Positions 1-7,940 of a stretch of 64,000 nt of DNA are shown here, piece after piece. A program made the translations under genes and the position numbers. The DNA is from Streptomyces collinus Tu 365. Lineage in GTDB: Bacteria > Actinomycetota > Actinomycetes > Streptomycetales > Streptomycetaceae. Under the pieces are notes generated by a model that was not told the origin of the DNA, did not search any database, and was given only the letters and a program-made list of their open reading frames with translations. The stretch's first letter is position 1. Each line of letters begins with the position of its first letter. The stretch is from contig NC_021985.1 in assembly GCF_000444875.1 (NCBI RefSeq), forward strand, positions 1,426,001 through 1,490,000, written 5' to 3'.

Positions 1-2181
1 CTGGGCGGTGACGGCGGTGACCGGCGGGGCGTCGGGCACGCGCGCGTGGGCGTGCGGCTGCTCGACCCCGGCCGGAGTCTCCTCGTGGCGGGGACGGCCC
101 TCCTGAGCGGCGCGCTCCACGGAGCGTGCGTGCAGCAGGGGCGTGGGGAGCAGCACGACGGCGGTGGTGCCGCCGTAGGGCGAGGTGCGCAGCAGCACCT
201 TGATGTCGTGCCGGGAGGCGAGGCGGCTGACCACGAACAGTCCGAGGCGGTCGCTGTCGAACAGGTCCAGCGCCTCGGACTGCTCGATGCGCCGGTTGGC
301 GTCAGCGAGGGTGTCGGCGCCCATGCCGAGGCCCCGGTCCTCGACCTCGAGGACGTAGCCGTTGCCGACAGGCTCGCCGGTGACGCGCACCCGTGTATGG
401 GGCGGGGAGAACTGGGCGGCGTTCTCGATGAGTTCGGCGAGCAGATGGGTGAGGTCGGCCACCGCGGTGCCGTTGACGAACGCCTCGGGGAGCTGGCGGA
501 CCTCCACGCGCGCGTAGTCCTCGATCTCGGAGACGGCCGCGCGGACCACGTTCGTCAACGACACGGGCATCCGCCAGGCCCGGCCCGGTGCGGCTCCCGA
601 GAGGATGATCAGGCTCTCGGCGTGACGCCGCATCCGGGTGGTGAGGTGGTCGAGACGGAACAGGTCGCTCAGCTCGTCCGGGTCGTCGGAGCGTCGCTCC
701 ATGCTGTCCAGGAGGCTGAGCTGGCGGTGGACCAGCACCTGGCTGCGCCGGGCCAGGTTGACGAAGACCCCGGAGATGCCGCTGGCGAGTTCGGCGCGCT
801 CCACGGCCGCGAGCAGCGCGGCGCGGTGCACGGTGGTCAGGGCCTCGGCGACCTGGCCGGCCTCGTCCTCGGCGGGCGGTCCCTCGGGGGTCTCCGCGCG
901 GATGTCGATCTCCTCGCCCGCGCGCAGTCTCCGCATGGCCTCGGGGAGCTTGCGGCGCGCGATCTCCAGGGCGTCGTTGCGCAGGCTCACCAGCTCGACC
1001 ACGAGGGCTCGGCCGATGCGGACGGAGATGACGAGGGAGGCGGCGACGGCGGCCAGGCCGAACAGCACGGCGGCGCCCGCCGGGCTGAGCAGGCCGCGTG
1101 CGAAGGGGTCGGCACGGCCGGCGACGGCGCGGCCGGTGTCCGTGGCGATGCCGCGCATGCCGTTCTGCACGCGCGCGTGGGCGCTGTTCCAGGCGCTCTC
1201 AGGTGCCGTGTCGACGCCCTTCGCCCCGGGACCGGCGGCAAGGATCCTGTCCTCGGTGGCGGCGAGCGACGTGTAGGCGTGGCCGCCGGTCAACTCGCGC
1301 CAGGCGGTGCGCTGGGTGCGGGGCAGGTCGGCGACCGCCGCGTCGGTGAGGGTGCGGCGGGTGGCGACGGCCGCGCCGAACAGCCGCACCCGTTCGCCCT
1401 GCAGGGCGGCGGCCGGACGGGCGCTGCCGAGGACGGCGTCCTCCTGGGCGAGCGCTTCGGCGGCCCGTGAGAACTCGAGCAGCACGCGCGCGTCCGCGCC
1501 CACCTCGGCCTGCTGGACGCCGGTGAGGGCGCCGTCCACCGTGAAGGCCGTGGCGATGGCCGTCGTGTACCGGGCGTACACCTCGTTCCAGCGCGCGGTG
1601 TGGTCGTGCACGGCGGTGCGCACCGCGCGCAGGCCCTCGGCGCCGCTGACGAACGCCTCCAGGCGGGTGGCGACCCCGGCGGGCAGTTCCCGGCTGTCGG
1701 CGACGGTGCTGTCGTCGCCGAGTCGCAGCCTGGCCACGGCGCGGTCGGTGCGGGCGGCGAGGCCTTCGAGGTCGTCGCCCCCGTTTCCGCCGGCGCCGGG
1801 GTCGGCCGCGTGGCGCACGGCGGCGGCCCGTTCGGCCTGCAGGGCGGTGACGGCGGCGGCCACCGGTGCCCTCAGCTCGTCCTCCACCTGCTGGGACTGG
1901 CGCAGGCGGGCGACGTTCTGGGCGGTGCTGACGGTGGCGTACGCCCACAGGGCGAGCAGCGAGACGACGGGCACCATCAGCAGGCAGACGACCTTGGCCC
2001 GCACCGTGCGGGGGCGCATGTGCCGGCGGCCCGCGCGGGGGGAAGGGACGGCGGGGGGTGCCTCGCCGGTGGGGCCGGTGGTCTCGTCGGCCGGTGGTCC
2101 GGCGTGCGCACGACGGCCGCGAGGGGCGGGTGGTGGCTGCGCCGAGGCGCCGGTTTCGGGGGTGCTACGGGGTGGGCGCAT
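1..2181 (-). CDS. Nitrate/nitrite-sensing-type sensor histidine kinase, C-terminal end outside window
   Basis: The reading frame is open for 727 codons from an ATG at 2181 to base 1 without a stop, so the C-terminus lies outside the window. About 55 polar residues precede a first membrane helix (residues ~64-82, after VRAKVVCLLMVPVVSL). A long helical extracellular sensor region of the nitrate/nitrite-sensing type follows. A second helix at ~362-385 leads into a HAMP-like linker. The kinase part shows the H region HLTTRMRRH (~510), the N box ENAAQFSPP (~587) and the G box GLGMGAD (~617). The tail is Pro/Glu rich. This is the architecture of CvnA-type orphan kinases, which usually precede a roadblock protein, a DUF742 protein and a small GTPase; those would lie beyond base 1. 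The MHYT gene ends 46 bp upstream on the same strand, so the two may be co-transcribed. Stimulus unknown. Confidence 0.9.
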   Translation of the reverse strand, partial: MRPPRSTPETGASAQPPPAPRGRRAHAGPPADETTGPTGEAPPAVPSPRAGRRHMRPRTVRAKVVCLLMVPVVSLLALWAYATVSTAQNVARLRQSQQVEDELRAPVAAAVTALQAERAAAVRHAADPGAGGNGGDDLEGLAARTDRAVARLRLGDDSTVADSRELPAGVATRLEAFVSGAEGLRAVRTAVHDHTARWNEVYARYTTAIATAFTVDGALTGVQQAEVGADARVLLEFSRAAEALAQEDAVLGSARPAAALQGERVRLFGAAVATRRTLTDAAVADLPRTQRTAWRELTGGHAYTSLAATEDRILAAGPGAKGVDTAPESAWNSAHARVQNGMRGIATDTGRAVAGRADPFARGLLSPAGAAVLFGLAAVAASLVISVRIGRALVVELVSLRNDALEIARRKLPEAMRRLRAGEEIDIRAETPEGPPAEDEAGQVAEALTTVHRAALLAAVERAELASGISGVFVNLARRSQVLVHRQLSLLDSMERRSDDPDELSDLFRLDHLTTRMRRHAESLIILSGAAPGRAWRMPVSLTNVVRAAVSEIEDYARVEVRQLPEAFVNGTAVADLTHLLAELIENAAQFSPPHTRVRVTGEPVGNGYVLEVEDRGLGMGADTLADANRRIEQSEALDLFDSDRLGLFVVSRLASRHDIKVLLRTSPYGGTTAVVLLPTPLLHARSVERAAQEGRPRHEETPAGVEQPHAHARVPDAPPVTAVTAQ

Positions 2182-2227
2182 GGCCTCCTCGCTCGGTCGT
2201 GGGTCGGGGGTGCGGGGCCGGGACCCG

Positions 2228-3001
2228 TCAGCCGGCGGTGCCCTGGACGGGCCGCTGCGCGGAGGCGGAGGCCTCGCGTTCGCCGGCGGTGGGCGAGAGG
2301 GCGACGAAGGCGCAGGTGAGGAAGAGGAAGGACCCGAGGCCGACGGCGAGGGGGAAGATGAACTGCATCGCCGTGGCCCCCGGCAGCACCTCCCCGGAGG
2401 GGGTGACACGCACCTTCACCGCGAACATCCCGGTGTAGTGCATGCTGCTGACGGCCGCGCCCATGACCAGCGAGGCGAGGGTGACCGCCAGGGGGGACTT
2501 GATGTTGAGGCCCGCCCACAGGGCCGCGGTGGCCGCCACTACGGCGATCAGCACCGAGAGCCCGACGAGCACGGGGTCGTAGGTCACGCCGCCGTGGAGC
2601 CGTACGGCGGCCATGCCCAGGTAGTGCATGCTGGCGACGCCGAGCCCGGTGGTGAGGCCGCCGAGCAGCAGGGCCCGGTTGCGGTCCTTGCTGTGCCCCA
2701 CGACGGAGACGCCGACGGAGACGACGACCATGGCGACGACGAGGCTGAGGATGGTCAGCGGCACGTCGTAGCGGATGTCGGTGCCGCTGACGCGGAAGCC
2801 GAGCATGGCCACGAAGTGCATGGTCCAGATGCCCGTCCCGATCGCGGAGGCGGCGGTGAGGAGCCAGTTGCGGCGCGAGCGGCCCGTGGTGGCGAGGGCC
2901 CGCACGGTGCAGCGCAGCCCCAGGGCGGCGCCTATGCAGGCCATGACGTAAGACAGCACGGGGGTCAGCCAGCCGAAGGCTGCGTGGTCCAGGTGTCCCA
3001 T
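2228..3001 (-). CDS. MHYT-domain integral membrane sensor
   Basis: This is a 257-residue membrane protein with about seven hydrophobic helices. It carries the three MHYT repeats that define the family: MHFVAM (~residue 62), MHYLGM (~125) and MHYTGM (~189). In other bacteria MHYT modules are thought to bind copper and sense O2, CO or NO, and are often fused to GGDEF/EAL domains. Here the module stands alone with a short cytoplasmic Ala/Ser tail. The ATG at 3001 begins MGHLDHAAFGW, typical for streptomycete MHYT proteins. The gene lies 46 bp upstream of the histidine kinase on the same strand, so a joint sensing role is possible but inferred only from position. Confidence 0.93.
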   Translation of the reverse strand: MGHLDHAAFGWLTPVLSYVMACIGAALGLRCTVRALATTGRSRRNWLLTAASAIGTGIWTMHFVAMLGFRVSGTDIRYDVPLTILSLVVAMVVVSVGVSVVGHSKDRNRALLLGGLTTGLGVASMHYLGMAAVRLHGGVTYDPVLVGLSVLIAVVAATAALWAGLNIKSPLAVTLASLVMGAAVSSMHYTGMFAVKVRVTPSGEVLPGATAMQFIFPLAVGLGSFLFLTCAFVALSPTAGEREASASAQRPVQGTAG

Positions 3002-3144
3002 GGCCCCGGGACGCTATCCGGGGCAGGGGCGCACGAAGGGGGCGCATTTCGAAAGGTGTTGCAATCTGACCCGGTGAGGCGAGGGAACGATCGCCTCGCG
3101 CCCGAACATGGGCGCAGGAGCGTCCCTCATGTCGGTGAGGAATC

Positions 3145-3762
3145 ATGCCGAGCATGAGCGACGACCACACACACGTCCAGGAGTTCTTCTCCGCCCGCGC
3201 GACCGACTGGGACGACAGGTTTCCCGACGACGGCCCGGCCTACGCCGCCGCCGTCGCGGACCTGCAGCTGCGTCCGGGCGACCGGGTGCTCGACGCGGGG
3301 TGCGGCACCGGCCGCGCCCTGCCCCCGCTGCGCGCCGCCGTGGGCCCCTCCGGAGTGGTGGCCGGGGCCGATCTGACTCCGGCGATGCTCGAGGCGGCCA
3401 CGCGGGCGGGCAGGCACCGGGAAGGAGCGCTGCTGCTCGCCGACGTCGCGGCACTGCCGCTGCGGTCGGGGTCCCTGGACGCCGTGTTCGCGGCAGGCCT
3501 GATCGCGCATCTGCCGCGGCCCGCCGAGAACCTGCGGGAGCTGGCGCGTGTGGTGCGGCCGGGCGGCGTGCTCGCCCTCTTCCATCCCATCGGCCGGGCG
3601 GCCCTGGCGGCGCGTCAGGGCCGGCGGATCACCCCCGACGACCTGCGCGCCGAGGGCAATCTCGGCCCGCTCCTGGCCCGCTCAGGGTGGCGCATGACCT
3701 CGTACGTCGACGAGGACGCCCGCTTCCTCGCCCTGGCCGTGCGCGAGGACCGAGCGTCTTGA
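3145..3762 (+). CDS. Class I SAM-dependent methyltransferase
   Basis: This 205-residue cytoplasmic protein has the class I methyltransferase fold. Motif I is VLDAGCGTGRALPPL (residues ~48-62), an acidic residue follows in motif II (GADLTPAMLEAA), and the motif after strand 4 is LDAVFAAGLIAHLPRP, followed by VVRPGGVLALF. The substrate cannot be read from sequence; this UbiE/MenG-like subgroup includes small-molecule methylases. Two ATGs are possible, 3145 and 3154. The GAGGA at ~3136-3140 is very close to the first, so the second (MSDDHTH) is a real alternative. It is divergent from the MHYT gene and convergent, 3 bp apart, with the hydrolase at 3766. Confidence 0.88.
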   Translation: MPSMSDDHTHVQEFFSARATDWDDRFPDDGPAYAAAVADLQLRPGDRVLDAGCGTGRALPPLRAAVGPSGVVAGADLTPAMLEAATRAGRHREGALLLADVAALPLRSGSLDAVFAAGLIAHLPRPAENLRELARVVRPGGVLALFHPIGRAALAARQGRRITPDDLRAEGNLGPLLARSGWRMTSYVDEDARFLALAVREDRAS

Positions 3763-3765
3763 GGG

Positions 3766-4521
3766 TCAGTCCCGTCCCGCGACGGCCGCAGCGAAGACGC
3801 CGGGGTTGTCGAACATGATGTTGTGACCCGCGCACGGAACCGTCACCACGCGGACTCCGGCGGCCTCCAGCGCCGGCCTGCCCGGGAGTTCGCCGCTGCG
3901 CTCGCCCTGAAGGTAGACGCGGTCGATCGACAGGTTCTCCAGGATCGACCGCATCACCGGCTCGGAGCCGCGCCGCAGCCCGACGGCGCTGCGGTGCAGC
4001 GCGCGGGGGTCGGCCAGCCGCATGGTGGCCGCCCACAGCGGGCCGACGGCCTCCAGCACGCGCGCGTGATGCTCGTCCACGAACGCGTCCTCTTCGTAGG
4101 CGGCGATTCCGCTGCTGCCTGCGGTCGGGGGCGGGAAGGCGTCCAGGTTGGCCTCGGCGAGGACCAGCCGGGAGACGAGTTCGGGCCGCCGATGGGCGAG
4201 CACAAGGGCGACGGCGCCTCCCATGCTGTGCGCGATCAGTTCGGCGCCGACGACGCCGGCCCGGTCCAGGGCGGCGGCCACGGCGTCGGCGTTCTCCTCC
4301 AGCGAGTAGCCGAAGTCGGTGGGCCGGTCGCTGATGCCGTGACCGGGCAGGTCCACGAACAGGCTTCTCCTGCCCGCGAGTTCGGGCCGTGCCGCGATGT
4401 GCGCGTGATAGACGGAGGAGACCGAACCGAGTCCGTGCAGGTACACACGCGCCAGCTCGTCCCCGGGCACCTCCGTCCAGCGGATCGCGCTCCCCTTGCT
4501 GTCGAATGCGGCCTGCTGCAC
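3766..4521 (-). CDS. Alpha/beta hydrolase
   Basis: About 251 residues from a GTG at 4521, chosen because AGGGAGGGG lies 5-6 bases upstream. A longer frame to an ATG at 4608 would run through the intergenic operator. The protein has the alpha/beta hydrolase fold: oxyanion region YLHGLGSVSS, LFVDLPGHGISDRP, nucleophile elbow AHSMGGAVAL (GxSxG) and a final histidine in PCAGHNIMFDNPG near the C-terminus. There is no signal peptide, so it is probably a cytoplasmic esterase or lactonase; substrate unknown. It is divergent from the PadR regulator with a shared inverted repeat, so it is the likely PadR target. Confidence 0.9.
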   Translation of the reverse strand: MQQAAFDSKGSAIRWTEVPGDELARVYLHGLGSVSSVYHAHIAARPELAGRRSLFVDLPGHGISDRPTDFGYSLEENADAVAAALDRAGVVGAELIAHSMGGAVALVLAHRRPELVSRLVLAEANLDAFPPPTAGSSGIAAYEEDAFVDEHHARVLEAVGPLWAATMRLADPRALHRSAVGLRRGSEPVMRSILENLSIDRVYLQGERSGELPGRPALEAAGVRVVTVPCAGHNIMFDNPGVFAAAVAGRD

Positions 4522-4564
4522 CGTGCCCCTCCCTGATGACTGCGCGTCTGCGTCGGTGAGCACA

Positions 4565-4584
4565 ATACATCGGTGACGATGTAT
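4565..4584. promoter_or_regulatory. Inverted-repeat operator between hydrolase and PadR gene
   Basis: A perfect dyad, ATACATCG-GTGA-CGATGTAT (8-bp arms, 4-bp spacer), sits in the 128-bp divergent intergenic region. ACAT and ATGT half-sites separated by 8 bp resemble the spacing of known PadR operators, with orientation as read here. It lies 43 bp upstream of the hydrolase GTG and 65 bp upstream of the PadR ATG, placed to control both. A second imperfect dyad centred on CGACGTCG overlaps at 4582-4599. Confidence 0.65.
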
Positions 4585-4599
4585 AGCGACGTCGTAATA
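4582..4599. promoter_or_regulatory. Second imperfect dyad overlapping the PadR operator
   Basis: TAT-AG-CGACGTCG-TA-ATA is an 18-bp imperfect palindrome with a perfect 8-bp core, directly adjacent to the first dyad. It could be a second regulator site or part of the core promoter. No binding protein can be assigned beyond the neighbouring PadR protein. Confidence 0.35.
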
Positions 4600-4649
4600 C
4601 TGCCCCACCGTTGTACAGCGGTCATGCGGCCGTACGAGAGAATGCGCTC

Positions 4650-5183
4650 ATGCTGGAACTCGCCATCCTCGGTTTCCTCCACGACGCTCCGCTGCACGGC
4701 TACGTCCTGCGCCGGCACATCGCCGCGCTCACCGGCCACGTCCGTCCCGTCGCCGAGAGCACGCTGTACCCGGCGATCAAGCGGCTGGAGAAGGCGGGAC
4801 TGCTGGTCCGGGCCACCGAACCCGGCGCCGTGGCCGCGCCCCGGCACGTCCTGAGCCTGACCGAGCAGGGCAGGCAGGACCTGCGGCGCCGGCTCGCGGA
4901 TCCCGGGCAGCGCGAGATCACCGACGAGAACCAGTGGTTCACGCTGCTCGCGTTCCTGCGGCACCTGGAGGATCCCGAGGCCCAGGCGGCCGTACTGCGC
5001 CGCCGGCTGGCCTTCCTCCAGGAGCCGGCGAGCTTCTTCTACGACGGTGACCGGCCGCTGGCCGCCGAGGACCTGGACGACCCGTTCCGGCGCGGGGTGC
5101 TCACCATCGCGCGTGCCACGAGCCGGGCCGAACTCGCCTGGCTCCGCGACACCCTGGCCTCACTCGAGAGCGTCGGCGGCTGA
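4650..5183 (+). CDS. PadR family transcriptional regulator
   Basis: A 177-residue PadR-like regulator. The start is taken as the ATG at 4650 (MLELAILGFL), where the family's winged helix normally begins; an in-frame ATG at 4611 would add 13 residues from the promoter region. The N-terminal winged helix contains LHGYVLRRHIAAL, the recognition segment STLYPAIKRLEKAGLL and the wing HVLSLTEQGRQDL. The C-terminal dimerisation domain is of the Vir_act_alpha_C type. It is divergent from the hydrolase, with the dyad at 4565-4584 as probable autoregulatory site. The last 24 bases overlap the end of the convergent MpaB-like gene. Confidence 0.92.
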   Translation: MLELAILGFLHDAPLHGYVLRRHIAALTGHVRPVAESTLYPAIKRLEKAGLLVRATEPGAVAAPRHVLSLTEQGRQDLRRRLADPGQREITDENQWFTLLAFLRHLEDPEAQAAVLRRRLAFLQEPASFFYDGDRPLAAEDLDDPFRRGVLTIARATSRAELAWLRDTLASLESVGG

Positions 5184-6065
5184 GGTGTCCAGGTGGCGTA
5201 CGGGGCAGCCGCCCATACCGGGGACAGGACGGGTGCCCAGGTCGGCCAGGCGGTAGCCGCTCGGGTACCCCTTGACCTCACGGTTCTGGCGGGCGAAGTG
5301 CGGGGTGCGGCGCGGTGGCAGCAGCCGGACCAGGCGACCCCGCGCGCGGACCGCGCGGCGCACCAGCGCGGAGGTGACCGGGCCGGGCGGCTCGTACCGG
5401 AAGGCGCGCAGCAGCGGCTCGTCGAGCAGGGCGAGCGTGCCCGTGCGCAGCAGGGGCGCCAAGGGGCTCGGGTACCAGGAAGCCATCAGGTCGAGCGTGG
5501 CGTCGGAGACCCGCCGGGACTGCTCGTCCCAGGCGAAGTTCGCCTGCTCGTAGCTGTCGAGGAGTTCCGCGAACTCCTCGTAGGTCGCGGGAATGCCAGG
5601 GATGCCCATGTGCCGGCCGAGGGTGCGGTAGTACTCGGTGGCGGCGACGATCTCGTGCCGGGACAGCCGCCGCCAGCCGTAGGCGTCGATCCAGCGCCTG
5701 GGCATCACGACGAAGGTGGAGAGCACGTACCGCATGTCGTCGTCGCCGATGTCGTAGCTGCGGTGCATCCGGTTGATGCGGCGGATCGCGGTGCGGCCCT
5801 CCTCGGCGGCGAAGCCGTGCTCGACCACGGCGTCGAGGAGCAGCACGGTGTCGTCGTACCGCTTCTGCGTGCGCTCGGTCAGCTCGGCCGTCCGCGCGAG
5901 CAGCCGGCCGATGGAGGGGACGGCGTAGGTGCGGTACAGGGCCAGTTCGAGGGCGCGCGCGTAGTCCCAGGGGAATTCGAGCGCCACGCTGAGGCGGTAG
6001 ATCTCCACGGCGTCCGCCACCGGGTCCAGCCGGCGGATCAGCTCCAGCCGCTCGAAACGCTTCAC
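5160..6065 (-). CDS. MpaB-like oxygenase family protein (DUF2236)
   Basis: About 301 residues from a GTG at 6065 preceded by AGGGGGA. The sequence belongs to the MpaB/rubber-oxygenase catalytic family (DUF2236), whose members bind haem b or are predicted to. The family arginine/histidine-rich core is seen in RRINRMHRSYDIGDDDMRYVLSTFV (cited in part, residues ~100-125), where a histidine follows the INRMHR segment, and in SRHEIVAATEYYRTLG. Function is unknown for most actinobacterial members; oxidative cleavage of a lipid or isoprenoid is the family precedent. The C-terminus overlaps the PadR gene by 24 bp on the other strand. Confidence 0.85.
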   Translation of the reverse strand: MKRFERLELIRRLDPVADAVEIYRLSVALEFPWDYARALELALYRTYAVPSIGRLLARTAELTERTQKRYDDTVLLLDAVVEHGFAAEEGRTAIRRINRMHRSYDIGDDDMRYVLSTFVVMPRRWIDAYGWRRLSRHEIVAATEYYRTLGRHMGIPGIPATYEEFAELLDSYEQANFAWDEQSRRVSDATLDLMASWYPSPLAPLLRTGTLALLDEPLLRAFRYEPPGPVTSALVRRAVRARGRLVRLLPPRRTPHFARQNREVKGYPSGYRLADLGTRPVPGMGGCPVRHLDTSAADALE

Positions 6066-6163
6066 CGTGCCGTCCCCCTTCTGCCACCGGATTCGCAACC
6101 ATACGTTGAAGGGCATCAGACGGACGATGGCCGGCGACCCCGTACAGGGGAGAGGTGGGGCAC

Positions 6164-6460
6164 GTGTTCGACGCGATACGCAAGTACACCGCCAGATTCC
6201 GTTCTTCCTCACCCACCGAGGCTCCGGGGACCCGGGGCCGGCGTGCGCACAACTTGTTCGAAGCCGCTGCCGTCTACGTGGCGGCCCGCGTGGAGGACGA
6301 CCAGGACGGCAGCGACGAGGCGACGACCTGGGTGTCGCCCGAGGCACTCTCCTTCGGAGTGAGCGAACTGGCGTGCCGTGCGGTCGTCACGCTCGCCCGG
6401 GAGCGGGGTCAGTCGCCCCGGACGGTGGCCCGGGATCTCCTGGGGCTGCCGCCGGCCTGA
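6164..6460 (+). CDS. Small hypothetical protein
   Basis: A 98-residue frame beginning at GTG 6164 (FDAIRKYTARF), with AGAGGTGGGG immediately upstream; an alternative GTG lies at 6155. The protein is charged and mostly helical, with no membrane segment and no motif I recognise. Codon positions are typical of Streptomyces coding sequence (strong third-position G/C), so I accept it as real. It is divergent from the MpaB-like gene (98 bp apart). Confidence 0.6.
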   Translation: MFDAIRKYTARFRSSSPTEAPGTRGRRAHNLFEAAAVYVAARVEDDQDGSDEATTWVSPEALSFGVSELACRAVVTLARERGQSPRTVARDLLGLPPA

Positions 6461-6597
6461 GACAGCTCTCGGTCTCCGAGGGGCATTTCGCCCCCGTCCA
6501 GGTGGAAACCTGCAGGTCCGCGTGGTGTGCGTAGTCGTGACAAGCGCCTTTCGCTCGCACTAGGGTGCGCCGACGGACGAAACACTGGGAGGCAGGG

Positions 6598-7440
6598 ATG
6601 GCCGGAACGGACGAAGAGGCCGTCACCGCCACCGACGAGGCGCTGTATGTGCTCACGGCGGTGCTGTTGACACCGGCGCAGTTCCCGAGCGTGCTGGGCG
6701 ACGACTACCCGGAGGCCTGTGCCGCGCTGGGTCTCGCGCCGCGCGCCGACGGGTACGGTCTGGTGCTCGGCCAGGACGGTGACGGCGCCCGCTGGACGGT
6801 CGTCATCGACGACGTCTCGCTGGTCGCCGTCGCGATCGCGTCGTGGGACTGCGGCATGGAGTACGAGCTGTCACCGGACGAGCGCAGCGTCGTGGTCGCC
6901 CTGCCGGGCTGGCCGCTGGCCGTGGCGGTCGCGGCTCCCGGGATACCCGCGCCGCACGACCCCGCCCCCGACGTCGCGGACGGCCCCGCCCTGGCTCCCC
7001 CGGACACCGGTACCTGGGGACCGGCGCAGCGTCGCCTGGGCGCCGACGAGATCGCCCTGCAGTGGGCCGTCTGGCGGGAGCAGATCGGCGCTGACTACCT
7101 CCCCTCGGCCGAGCAGCCGGCGACGACCGCCACGGCCGCGCCCGACGACGAGGAGGCCGCGCCGAAGTCCGGTCACCAGGGCGTCCGGCGCGTACTGGCG
7201 GAGGCACGCGCCTACGTGGACTCACCGCCGCCGCTCGGCCGCGTGCGCTCGTCGTTCGCCCCGGGCGACGCCCGTACGCTGCGCGCCGACGGGCCGGGCT
7301 GGTCGATGGTGGCCCGCACCGACGACATCGCCTTCGTCCTGCTCGACGAGGAGCCCGGAGAGGTGCTGCCGGTGGGCCGGGGCCCCGAACTTCCCGGTCT
7401 CCTGGAAGCGCTCGACAAGATGGCCGTACGGCCGAGCTGA
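6598..7440 (+). CDS. Hypothetical protein, two-lobed, Streptomyces-type
   Basis: 280 residues from ATG 6598, preceded by GGGAGGCAGGG. There is no signal peptide or transmembrane segment. The first ~115 residues form an alpha/beta lobe (ALYVLTAVLLTP, WTVVIDDVSLVAVAIASWDCGMEYEL). A Pro/Ala-rich linker follows to ~200, then a second lobe with GPGWSMVARTDDIAFVLLDEEPGEVLPVGRGPEL. I cannot assign a function; the lobes resemble small ligand-independent scaffolds seen in uncharacterised actinobacterial proteins. It stands alone and is followed by tandem repeats that may end transcription. Confidence 0.78.
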   Translation: MAGTDEEAVTATDEALYVLTAVLLTPAQFPSVLGDDYPEACAALGLAPRADGYGLVLGQDGDGARWTVVIDDVSLVAVAIASWDCGMEYELSPDERSVVVALPGWPLAVAVAAPGIPAPHDPAPDVADGPALAPPDTGTWGPAQRRLGADEIALQWAVWREQIGADYLPSAEQPATTATAAPDDEEAAPKSGHQGVRRVLAEARAYVDSPPPLGRVRSSFAPGDARTLRADGPGWSMVARTDDIAFVLLDEEPGEVLPVGRGPELPGLLEALDKMAVRPS

Positions 7441-7481
7441 CGCCGCGGCGACCGCGCCGTGCGCGTCGCCGCGGCAGCCAG

Positions 7482-7561
7482 TGGTCCGGCGCCGCCCGCG
7501 GGTCCGGACCACTGGTCCGGCGCCGCCCGCGGGTCCGGACCACTGGTCCGGCGCCGCCCGC
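7482..7561. repeat. 31-bp tandem repeat, 2.6 copies, with internal dyads
   Basis: Two exact 31-bp copies (7482-7512 and 7513-7543) are followed by an 18-bp partial copy. Each copy contains GGTCCGGACC, GGCGCC and a near-palindrome across the junction (GGACCA-C-TGGTCC), so the transcript can fold into stacked hairpins. It lies between convergent genes (6598-7440 and 7597-7779), a place where it could stop transcription from both sides. There is no U-tract. Confidence 0.8.
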
Positions 7562-7596
7562 AGGTCAGGAGAACGGGCGGCCTCGCCGGCCGGCCC

Positions 7597-7779
7597 TCAG
7601 CGGCCGAGTTCCTTGCGCGTGACCCTGCGGAGCCTGCGCCGCTGGGAGGGGTCCAGCGTCAGGTACGCGGCGGCGGGCACGCCGACCACGATGAGGAACG
7701 CCACCCACCAGGGCAGCCATATCAGCAGGAGAAGACCGACCGCCACGCCTCCTGCGGCGATCTTCGCGTTCTTCGACAT
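7597..7779 (-). CDS. Small two-helix membrane protein
   Basis: 60 residues from ATG 7779, which has an excellent AAGGAGG eight bases upstream. That decides the start over ATG 7803, which would add 8 residues and absorb the ribosome binding site. The order is a short basic N-terminus MSKNAKIAAGG, a hydrophobic stretch (VAVGLLLLIWLPWW) running into a second (VAFLIVVGVPAAAYL), then a strongly basic tail ending RRVTRKELGR. This is typical of small positively tailed actinobacterial membrane peptides. No function can be assigned. Confidence 0.7.
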   Translation of the reverse strand: MSKNAKIAAGGVAVGLLLLIWLPWWVAFLIVVGVPAAAYLTLDPSQRRRLRRVTRKELGR

Positions 7780-7940
7780 CAGCGTCGCCTCCTTCGCGGC
7801 CATTGCCGCTTCCTGATCTGAGAACGGCCCCGCGCTCCCGGCGGTTCCGGGCCCCGACCCTGAGCCGTCCCTGAGACGCACCCCTTAGTGGTCCAGGTCA
7901 CAGCGTAGGCCGTCCCGGCGAGCCAGGGGCGGGCCTGCCC

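Noticed and set aside
46-3170. Long open frames on both strands (for example 46-1470 plus, 1307-3157 plus, 1977-3170 minus).
   Set aside because: They are Arg/Gly/Ala-rich shadows of the histidine kinase and MHYT genes, a usual effect of high third-position G+C. The kinase frame itself runs off the window end and fits the family.
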